Source: an uncultured Oscillospiraceae bacterium (GTDB lineage: Bacteria > Bacillota_A > Clostridia > Oscillospirales > Oscillospiraceae). From it: a DNA stretch of 11,843 nt. Shown piece after piece: positions 1 to 5,059 of the stretch. The position numbers and the translations under genes were made by a program. The notes below the pieces were generated by a model. The model worked only from the letters and a program-made list of their open reading frames with translations. It did not search any database and had not been told where the DNA came from. Location of the stretch: the NCBI GenBank assembly GCA_900769845.1, contig CAAGIF010000074.1:1-11843 (forward strand), read 5' to 3'. Numbering within the stretch: position 1 is the first letter of the stretch; every line of letters starts with the position of its first letter.

Positions 1-22
1 CCCGGTGGGAGTATCCTGTCTT
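1..22 (-). terminator. partial terminator hairpin behind tRNA-Thr
   Basis: Immediately downstream (minus sense) of the tRNA-Thr CCA end the sequence runs GACAGGATACTCCC, then ACC, then GGG at the window edge. This is one arm, a three-base loop and the first three pairs of a hairpin; the rest lies outside the window. Its position matches the intrinsic terminators right behind tRNA-Arg and tRNA-Ser. Only three base pairs are visible, so the call rests on analogy. Confidence 0.45.
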
Positions 23-98
23 TGGAGCTAGTGACCTGACTCGAACAGGCGACCTTCTCATTACGAGTGAGATGCACTACCGACTGTGCTACACTAGC
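23..98 (-). tRNA. tRNA-Thr (anticodon CGT)
   Basis: The minus strand folds into a complete cloverleaf. The acceptor stem GCTAGTG/CACTAGC pairs perfectly (92-98 with 27-33), the discriminator base is U, and CCA is encoded at 23-25. The anticodon stem TCTCA/TGAGA closes the loop CTCGTAA, giving anticodon CGT (plus-strand 63-65), which reads the threonine codon ACG. The T-arm is CCTG-TTCGAGT-CAGG. A near-consensus promoter lies just upstream at 115-143. Confidence 0.95.
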
Positions 99-114
99 AT
101 TATTTCACCCGCTC

Positions 115-143
115 ATTATATCGGCTTTGGGAGGAAAAGTCAA
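115..143 (-). promoter_or_regulatory. sigma-A promoter of tRNA-Thr
   Basis: On the minus strand, TTGACT (138-143) and TATAAT (115-120) are separated by exactly 17 bases. The -10 box ends 16 bases before the mature tRNA-Thr 5' end, so the leader to be trimmed by RNase P would be roughly 10 bases. This shows tRNA-Thr can be transcribed independently of the tRNA-Arg unit upstream. Confidence 0.85.
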
Positions 144-162
144 CTGCTTTTTCCAAGCCGGG

Positions 163-197
163 GTCTACCGGACGGTTGTATTTGATGGCTCAAGTTT
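163..197 (-). repeat. truncated copy of the tRNA-flanking repeat
   Basis: In minus sense this reads AAACTTGAGCC, then ATCAAAT, then ACAACCGTCCGGTAGAC. It aligns with the start of the tRNA-Ser-associated repeat (GGGATTTGAACCC, ATTAAAT, GCAACCGTCCGGGGGAC). The terminal segment, the AAAT linker and the left arm of the first hairpin are recognisable. The remaining two hairpins and the tRNA tail are absent, and the tRNA-Thr promoter begins 20 bases further on. The terminal segment matches neither neighbouring tRNA T-arm (Arg or Thr). It is best read as a decayed remnant. Confidence 0.6.
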
Positions 198-207
198 AAG
201 AATGCAA

Positions 208-248
208 CAAAATTATCCAAACCAGCAAACGTGGTTCGGATTATTTTG
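208..248 (-). terminator. terminator behind the duplicated tRNA-Arg tail
   Basis: A long stem-loop: 208-224 pairs with 232-248 over 17 positions with two mismatches, and the loop is seven bases (225-231). In minus sense it follows three bases after the re-created tRNA-Arg CCA (252-254) and ends in TTTTGTTGC. Position and form match an intrinsic terminator. It may be the original tRNA-Arg terminator, displaced when the 184 bp unit arose (inference). Confidence 0.6.
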
Positions 249-251
249 CTT

Positions 252-386
252 TGGTATGCCGAAAGGGACTCGTTGCAAAACATTCCCCTTTTGGAAGGTA
301 GAATGTTTTGTATGGTGTTGCCGCTGTCGAGGCCGGCGACAAGCGAATGTCCACCGGATATTCGCATTGAACCTTTCGAGTCCCTT
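252..386 (-). repeat. tRNA-Arg-associated structured repeat with tRNA tail copy
   Basis: Bases 252-272 repeat the tRNA-Arg 3' end (436-456) with one difference, including CCA. Bases 263-272 (AAGGGACTCG) pair with 377-386 (CGAGTCCCTT), a 10 bp inverted repeat equal to the tRNA-Arg T-arm half plus flanking bases. Between them lie three hairpins: 276-285 with 301-310 (10 bp, perfect), 316-323 with 334-341 (8 bp, one wobble), and 343-352 with 356-365 (10 bp, one G-T). Linkers TTGC, TATGGTGT and GCATT and the loop GTCGAG are shared with the tRNA-Ser copies at 11389-11709, although the stems differ. No open reading frame with a convincing start lies here. The sequence period to the real tRNA is 184 bases. 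Confidence 0.8.
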
Positions 387-404
387 CCTCTCAAATATGC
401 AAAA

Positions 405-432
405 ATGCAGATACCCGTTCGGGTATCTGCAT
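405..432 (-). terminator. intrinsic terminator of tRNA-Arg
   Basis: A perfect 12 bp stem (405-416 with 421-432) with a four-base loop, starting three bases beyond the tRNA-Arg CCA in minus sense and followed by TTTTT. A transcript stopping here would not include the structured repeat at 252-386 unless it reads through. Confidence 0.8.
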
Positions 433-435
433 CTT

Positions 436-512
436 TGGTACGCCGAAAGGGACTCGAACCCCCGACCTACTGATTCGTAGTCAGTCACTCTATCCAACTG
501 AGCTATCGGCGC
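436..512 (-). tRNA. tRNA-Arg (anticodon ACG)
   Basis: Minus-strand cloverleaf of 77 bases including encoded CCA (436-438). The acceptor stem is GCGCCGA with TCGGCGT, with a G-U pair at position 1-72. The anticodon stem CTGA/TCAG encloses CTACGAA, giving anticodon ACG, normally edited to ICG to read CGU/CGC/CGA. The T-arm is GGGG-TTCGAGT-CCCT. Its 3' 21 bases recur at 252-272 as part of the downstream repeat. Confidence 0.95.
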
Positions 513-538
513 ATAGCGCATTTCTCACGCGCCTAGAT

Positions 539-567
539 ATAATAGCACAGCAAGCTGGAAAAAGCAA
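539..567 (-). promoter_or_regulatory. sigma-A promoter of tRNA-Arg
   Basis: On the minus strand TTGCTT (562-567) and TATTAT (539-544) are spaced by 17 bases, about 26 bases upstream of the mature tRNA-Arg 5' end. It sits between the stop codon of the deacetylase gene (604) and the tRNA. No clear intrinsic terminator for the deacetylase gene is visible between, only A/T-rich sequence. Confidence 0.65.
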
Positions 568-603
568 GTACTTTTTTCTGTTTTTTGAAAAATTTTTAGG
601 TAC

Positions 604-2154
604 TTAACCACGGCGCTTTTTGATTACCCAGATAAGAAGAATACTGCCCGCTGCGACAGCAAATAAGATTGCGCCAGCAGTAATCAGAACGGTCTTTTGC
701 TTTTGCTGCCGTGCTTGCTCCGCCAGACGAGCGGCTTCCTCCTCGCGGCGAAGCGCTTCCGCCCGTTCTGCTTCTTCTTTCCTTGCGGATTCCTCTGCTG
801 CCAAACGCTCCTGTTCTGCCCGCTCTGCGGCAAGGCGTTCTTCTTCAATTCGTGCTTCTTCTGCCAGTTTTTCCTGCTGGGCGTAACTGATCAGATTCTC
901 AAAAAAGTCATTCTTCGCCACATCCGGCCCCACAGTGCTGCGGTACAGGCCGTAATAACAGGGACTGTAATAAGGACAGGCAGCGGCGCTGGCCCGGTTC
1001 AGATGATACCAGCTGAAATATGCAACTTGGCTTGCGTGGCAGGGGAACCCCAATTTCTGGCTTACTTGGAAGGCGGTCATGCCGTCAAAGGATTCCAGGG
1101 GCTGATCCCAATCCATGACGATCTGATTTTCTTCGTACAGATGGAAATACGCCTTCGGCGTATCCCATATGCCGTATGCCTCTGCGGATTGGGGAAACAG
1201 CGACTGCTTATTGGAATCCTCCAGCGCCTGGGCCACTACATCTGCGCAAATGATATGCTGTGGATGACCATATTCTCCTGCAAAATCATGGGTGACGATG
1301 ACCTGGGGCTTGAATCGGCGAATTTGCTCTACCGCAAATTCCAGGATCATTTCCCGGGGTTGCCCGATTCGGCTGTACCAGCCATAGACATAATCCAGCT
1401 CGTATTTCCCGTTAAATACATATTCAGAGAAATCGTAAAACTCTGCAAATACCGGGTAGGTTTCCACACCAACTGACCATAGTCCGTTGAGCATTTCATG
1501 AACCCGGTAAGGCTCGGTGTTCTGATGGGAGGTCATGTACACCACCTGGACCTGATAGCCCAGTTCCTTGGCGTAATAGGGAAGTACGCCGGTGAAGAAA
1601 AGCTGCTCGTCGTCGCCGTGGGCAGAGAAAAGCAACAGATCGGTTTTTCCCTCCACGGGAGGATTCCACCTCTGGACAAAAGAGGGAACTTCCCCTTCGG
1701 TAAATGCATACAGCTCATTGATGGTAATGGGATTCGTACCGAAGTCCAGAGTTAGGGAAGTGGGAGCATAGCCAAACCGGGTCACAAGATCCACAAACTG
1801 ATGATAATACCCGTTTTCTCCGGCGGTGACGGATACGCCGGTTGCATTATCGGTGATGGTATACGGATTTCGGGTATGCAGGATCAGATACAAAGATCCC
1901 ATACCCTCGGAATAATCCAGCTGGATCCATGCGGTTTCACCCTCATAGAGATAGGCGGATATTCCATAGGTTTCGTTGCCGTCATAGAGCCGGTGGGTCT
2001 GGTCAAATCCGTTGGAGGCGGTTATGACATTTCGGCTGCAAATATTTATCGCCTGGGTTTCCGCTTCCTGACCCCATACGGTCGTGGGCGTACACAACGC
2101 GAAAAGGCACAGGAAAACAAAATATATGGCAACTCTTCTTCCGATGTGTTTCAT
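604..2154 (-). CDS. secreted, membrane-anchored PIG-L/LmbE-family deacetylase
   Basis: A 516-residue protein, probably hydrolysing an N-acetyl group on an amino-sugar outside the membrane; the substrate is unknown. Residues 1-28 look like a signal peptide (basic start, hydrophobic core, cleavage near VWG). Residues about 35-160 are beta-rich with an RLYDGN...WIQLDY pattern like galactose-binding (discoidin-type) modules (tentative). The PIG-L domain follows at about 170-390: the metal/catalytic motif AHGDDE at 178-183 (family norm AHPDDE, so Pro is replaced by Gly) and GEYGHPQH at 293-300 (norm GHPDH), with H300 the likely third zinc ligand. Residues 424-486 form a Glu/Ala/Arg-rich coiled coil, then a membrane helix at 488-511 and a basic tail KKRRG. 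The start is supported by AGAGGTG six bases upstream. It is transcribed away from mutY. Confidence 0.87.
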   Translation of the reverse strand: MKHIGRRVAIYFVFLCLFALCTPTTVWGQEAETQAINICSRNVITASNGFDQTHRLYDGNETYGISAYLYEGETAWIQLDYSEGMGSLYLILHTRNPYTITDNATGVSVTAGENGYYHQFVDLVTRFGYAPTSLTLDFGTNPITINELYAFTEGEVPSFVQRWNPPVEGKTDLLLFSAHGDDEQLFFTGVLPYYAKELGYQVQVVYMTSHQNTEPYRVHEMLNGLWSVGVETYPVFAEFYDFSEYVFNGKYELDYVYGWYSRIGQPREMILEFAVEQIRRFKPQVIVTHDFAGEYGHPQHIICADVVAQALEDSNKQSLFPQSAEAYGIWDTPKAYFHLYEENQIVMDWDQPLESFDGMTAFQVSQKLGFPCHASQVAYFSWYHLNRASAAACPYYSPCYYGLYRSTVGPDVAKNDFFENLISYAQQEKLAEEARIEEERLAAERAEQERLAAEESARKEEAERAEALRREEEAARLAEQARQQKQKTVLITAGAILFAVAAGSILLIWVIKKRRG

Positions 2155-2178
2155 GAAATCACCTCTGCTTCTGATGAT

Positions 2179-2206
2179 ATTTTAGCAAAAAACATACCAA
2201 TTGCAA
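2179..2206 (-). promoter_or_regulatory. promoter of the PIG-L deacetylase gene
   Basis: Minus-strand TTGCAA (2201-2206) and TAAAAT (2179-2184) with a 16-base spacer, 24 bases before the deacetylase start codon. It stands back to back with the mutY promoter, with the two -35 boxes only five bases apart, so binding of polymerase to one may exclude the other. Confidence 0.6.
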
Positions 2207-2211
2207 GAGTC

Positions 2212-2240
2212 TTGACGATATTTTTGTTTCATAGTAAAAT
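2212..2240 (+). promoter_or_regulatory. promoter of the mutY operon
   Basis: Plus-strand TTGACG (2212-2217) and TAAAAT (2235-2240) with a 17-base spacer, 29 bases before the mutY start. The short leader carries AGGAGG at 2256-2261. Confidence 0.7.
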
Positions 2241-2269
2241 AGTGCAAAACCCAGAAGGAGGGCAGGTTT

Positions 2270-3316
2270 ATGGACATGGCAAAACTGAACATGCTGCCGG
2301 AAGCGCTGGTTCCCTGGTACCGGAACAACAAGCGGGATCTGCCCTGGCGGAAGGACCGGGACCCATACCGTGTCTGGCTGTCGGAGATCATGCTGCAGCA
2401 GACTCGCGTGGAGGCGGTGAAAGGGTATTACGCCCGGTTTTTGGAGAAACTGCCCACTGTTGAATCCCTGGCAAACTGTGATGATGACGCGCTGCACAAG
2501 CTCTGGGAAGGATTGGGATATTACAGCCGCGTCCGGAATCTGAAGAAAGCTGCCCGGCAGATTATGGATACGCATGGCGGCATTTTTCCACGCAGCTATG
2601 GACAGATTCGGGCGCTTCCCGGGATCGGAGATTATACTGCCGGAGCAATATGTTCCATTTGCTTTGATGCGCCTACCCCTGCGGTGGACGGAAATGTGCT
2701 GCGGGTTATCTCACGGCTGACGGAGGATCCCACTCCGATTGACTTGCCTGCCCGGAAAAAGGCGGTACAGGATGCCCTGGCTGAGATATATCCCCCGGAA
2801 ACGGGGGATTTTACCCAGGCGCTGATGGAACTGGGGGCAACCCTTTGCGGACCGAACCGGAAACCTCAGTGTGAGGATTGCCCCTGCAGGTCTTTTTGCG
2901 GCAGCGCCATCCACGGCACAGCGGAGCAGTTTCCCGTAAAACTGCCAAAGAGGGGGAAAAAGGTCGAAAAGAAGACGGTTTTCATCCTCTCCTGCGATGG
3001 CTGTTATGCCCTGGAGAAACGGCCAGAGTCGGGACTGCTGGCAGGATTATGGCAGTTTCCCAACCTGCCGCAAGAACTGGATGCTGCGGAGGCCGTTGCC
3101 GCGCTGGAGCAGCTGGGAATTAGACCGCGGCATGTGATCAAACAGCTGGAGCGCAAGCATGTATTTACCCATATTTATTGGAAAATGCGGGGATTTTACA
3201 TGGAAGCAATGGAAAAAACGGGCGGATTTGTGTGGATGAGCCGGGCGGAGATAGATAATAACGTCGCGCTGCCTACGGCATTCCGGCAGTTTTGGGAGGA
3301 AGCAGAAGATGTTTGA
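2270..3316 (+). CDS. mutY: A/G-specific adenine glycosylase MutY
   Basis: Removes adenine mispaired with 8-oxoguanine in base-excision repair. The 348-residue length is typical. The order is the HhH-GPD glycosylase domain (about 10-220), with catalytic Glu39 in SEIMLQQT, helix-hairpin-helix LPGIGDYTAGAI at 116-127 and catalytic Asp140 in AVDGNV. The 4Fe-4S ligands are Cys193, 201, 204 and 210, spaced C-X7-C-X2-C-X5-C, one residue longer in the first gap than in E. coli MutY. A NUDIX-like C-terminal domain that reads 8-oxoG follows (about 230-345, with RPESGLLAGLWQFP at 251-264). AGGAGG lies eight bases before the chosen ATG. It is first in an operon, and its 3' end overlaps the next gene by eight bases. 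Confidence 0.96.
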   Translation: MDMAKLNMLPEALVPWYRNNKRDLPWRKDRDPYRVWLSEIMLQQTRVEAVKGYYARFLEKLPTVESLANCDDDALHKLWEGLGYYSRVRNLKKAARQIMDTHGGIFPRSYGQIRALPGIGDYTAGAICSICFDAPTPAVDGNVLRVISRLTEDPTPIDLPARKKAVQDALAEIYPPETGDFTQALMELGATLCGPNRKPQCEDCPCRSFCGSAIHGTAEQFPVKLPKRGKKVEKKTVFILSCDGCYALEKRPESGLLAGLWQFPNLPQELDAAEAVAALEQLGIRPRHVIKQLERKHVFTHIYWKMRGFYMEAMEKTGGFVWMSRAEIDNNVALPTAFRQFWEEAEDV

Positions 3317-4094
3317 TTACCATATGCATACGGTGGTGTCCTTTGACGGTCACTGCCGGGGAATCGAAATGGCTCAGGCGGCCCAGACAGCGGGACTGAA
3401 AGAGATCTGCTTTACAGACCATCTGGATTATGACCCCCTGGGGAAAATGGGAATCCTGGCATTTGATACCGGAGTATATAATGCGGAATATGATGCTTTG
3501 GAGCTGCCCGGGCTGAAGATCCGCAGGGGAATGGAATTTGGTATGACCATAGATAACCGGGAGCAATTTCGGAAGGATCTTCAGCGCAGACCCTTTGATT
3601 TCGTGCTGGGTTCCATTCATTTTGTAGATGATCTGGATGTGTATTACGAAGACTTCTGGCAAGGAAAGACGGTCTTTCAAGCGGAACGCCGGTATTTGGA
3701 GGCAACCCTTGATTGCGTTCGCGTCCATGATGATTTTGATGTTCTGGCGCACCTGACCTACATTGCCAAGACCCATGCCAATCCCGCTCCCAGACCGGTT
3801 CCTTATGAACAGCATCGGGAGCTGATCGACGAAATTCTGAAAGTGTTGGTTCAAAAGGGAAAGGGATTGGAGATGAACACCAGCGGCGTGGACCGCTGCG
3901 GCGGATTCCTGCCAACCGCGGACTATTTTCGCAGATTCAAGGAGCTGGGCGGCGAGATCGTTACAGTCGGCTCCGATGCTCACCATGCGGACCGGGTGGG
4001 GCAGTACTCCCATGAGGCCTGCCAGATATTGCGTGACATCTTTGGATATGTATGTACATTTGAGGACAGAAACCCGATCTTTCACAGACTGTAA
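3309..4094 (+). CDS. PHP-domain phosphoesterase, histidinol-phosphatase (HisJ/HisK) type
   Basis: Predicted to remove phosphate from histidinol phosphate in histidine synthesis, or from a similar small phosphoester. The 261 residues carry the PHP trinuclear metal site: HMH at 5-7, TDH at 36-38, GMEFG with Glu76, GSIHF with His104, AHL with His148 and GSDAHH with Asp223 and His225. Its start codon lies inside the end of mutY (eight bases shared), with GGAGG nine bases upstream in the mutY coding sequence, so translation is probably coupled. No other his gene is visible here, so the histidinol phosphate assignment rests on family resemblance alone. Other PHP phosphatases cannot be excluded. Confidence 0.88.
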   Translation: MFDYHMHTVVSFDGHCRGIEMAQAAQTAGLKEICFTDHLDYDPLGKMGILAFDTGVYNAEYDALELPGLKIRRGMEFGMTIDNREQFRKDLQRRPFDFVLGSIHFVDDLDVYYEDFWQGKTVFQAERRYLEATLDCVRVHDDFDVLAHLTYIAKTHANPAPRPVPYEQHRELIDEILKVLVQKGKGLEMNTSGVDRCGGFLPTADYFRRFKELGGEIVTVGSDAHHADRVGQYSHEACQILRDIFGYVCTFEDRNPIFHRL

Positions 4095-4159
4095 AGTATG
4101 CTATTCCTGCAGTGAAAAAAGAGAGCGCACTGCTTCAATGATAAATAGGAGATATGACG

Positions 4160-4915
4160 ATGAAAATTCATGAATTTGTCGAGGGACCAAAACCTGCTAT
4201 GATTTTGGTGCATGGAGTTCTTACACCATGGCAGATATGGATGCCCCAGATTGAGGCATTTAAGGATCAATATAACATCTATGCAGTTGCGCTGAATGCC
4301 CACACGGAGGAAGCTCCCAGCGAATTTGCATCCGTGCTGGCAGAAGCAGAAGAAATTACGCAGTATATGCTTGCCAAGGGGATCGACAGGGTAGAGGTTC
4401 TGTGCGGCCTGTCCCTGGGAGGAAAAATTGCCCACGAGATATGGAAAAGCGGTAAGCTTCGTATTTCCAATCTGATCCTGGACGGAGCGCCCTTGGTGGC
4501 CTGTCCCGGATTTGCGATTAAGATCATGATAAAGAATTACCAGAGCATCCTTTGTGGCTCAAGGAAGCGGGACGCCAAAGTAATGAAGGGCTTTAAAAGC
4601 TTCCTCCCGGAAAAATATCTGGAAAATTATTTGGCGATAGCGGATCTGTTTTCTGATAAGTCTGTAGAAAACATTGTCAATTCGGTATTTGCAGGGGGGA
4701 ATATGGAAGGCGTGGATAACAAAAGCAGAATTCTATTCCTTCATGGGACAAAACCCAATGAGATTTTGTCCGCGATATCTGCCAGACGCATGAAGAAACT
4801 GTACCCGGAAACGGAGGTTATCTGTTTCAGGGGAGATGCCCACTGCCACAAGGTAATCTTCCAGCCGGAGAAATGGATATCGGTTGTGAAGCAATTTCTG
4901 CGATATGATTGCTAA
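4160..4915 (+). CDS. alpha/beta hydrolase of unknown substrate
   Basis: A small cytoplasmic serine hydrolase of 251 residues. An ATG six bases earlier (4154) is also in frame, but AGGAG at 4147-4151 is only two bases from it and eight from 4160, so 4160 is preferred. Numbered from 4154, the oxyanion-hole motif LVHG ends at residue 21, the nucleophile elbow GLSLGG places Ser87, and the late GDAHCHK provides a catalytic His (230 or 232). Where the acid residue is normally an Asp, in LHGTKPNEI after the sixth strand, there is a Glu (203). A lid-like insertion, rich in Lys and Phe, lies between about 120 and 180. Base composition is visibly more A/T-rich than its neighbours. It is separated from the PHP gene by 65 bases without an evident promoter or terminator, so it is likely the last gene of the mutY operon. 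Confidence 0.85.
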   Translation: MKIHEFVEGPKPAMILVHGVLTPWQIWMPQIEAFKDQYNIYAVALNAHTEEAPSEFASVLAEAEEITQYMLAKGIDRVEVLCGLSLGGKIAHEIWKSGKLRISNLILDGAPLVACPGFAIKIMIKNYQSILCGSRKRDAKVMKGFKSFLPEKYLENYLAIADLFSDKSVENIVNSVFAGGNMEGVDNKSRILFLHGTKPNEILSAISARRMKKLYPETEVICFRGDAHCHKVIFQPEKWISVVKQFLRYDC

Positions 4916-4940
4916 AAGGCTGCTAAACTATGACCAAGCT

Positions 4941-4969
4941 GCCGCCGCTGCAACTGCAGCGGCGGTTTT
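4941..4969 (+). terminator. intrinsic terminator of the mutY operon
   Basis: CCGCCGCTGC (4942-4951) pairs perfectly with GCAGCGGCGG (4956-4965) around an AACT loop, followed by TTTT. It lies 26 bases after the hydrolase stop codon and 11 bases before the next promoter. Confidence 0.88.
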
Positions 4970-4979
4970 ACAGTTCAAT

Positions 4980-5008
4980 TTGACAACCGGGGAGAAATTG
5001 GATATAAT
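4980..5008 (+). promoter_or_regulatory. consensus sigma-A promoter of the topoisomerase operon
   Basis: TTGACA (4980-4985) and TATAAT (5003-5008) match the sigma-A consensus at all twelve positions with a 17-base spacer. Transcription would start near 5015, giving a leader of about 45 bases. The ribosome binding site ahead of the first gene is weak (GGTAGG at 5044-5049, ten bases before the ATG), so strong transcription is paired with modest translation signals. Confidence 0.9.
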
Positions 5009-5059
5009 ATACTGGATTTATTATGGATAACTATTGACATTATGGTAGGTTTTTGAACT

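Noticed and set aside
252..272. Simple partial tRNA-Arg pseudogene
   Set aside because: The tail copy is precisely bounded at the T-arm and joined to a conserved three-hairpin core also found at tRNA-Ser, so it belongs to a repeat unit rather than random tRNA decay.
67..480. Open reading frames on both strands between tRNA-Thr and tRNA-Arg, up to 137 codons
   Set aside because: They run through tRNA genes, hairpins and the structured repeat, have no ribosome binding site and give low-complexity Cys/Arg-rich products, so they are not genes.
4104..4136. Possible attenuator hairpin between the PHP and hydrolase genes (GCAGTG/CACTGC)
   Set aside because: The stem is only six pairs with a long A-rich loop and no following T-run, so it is not convincing as a terminator.
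5034..5059. Second TTGACA upstream of the topoisomerase B gene as another promoter
   Set aside because: No suitable -10 box follows at 16-18 bases, and transcription from it would start inside the coding sequence.
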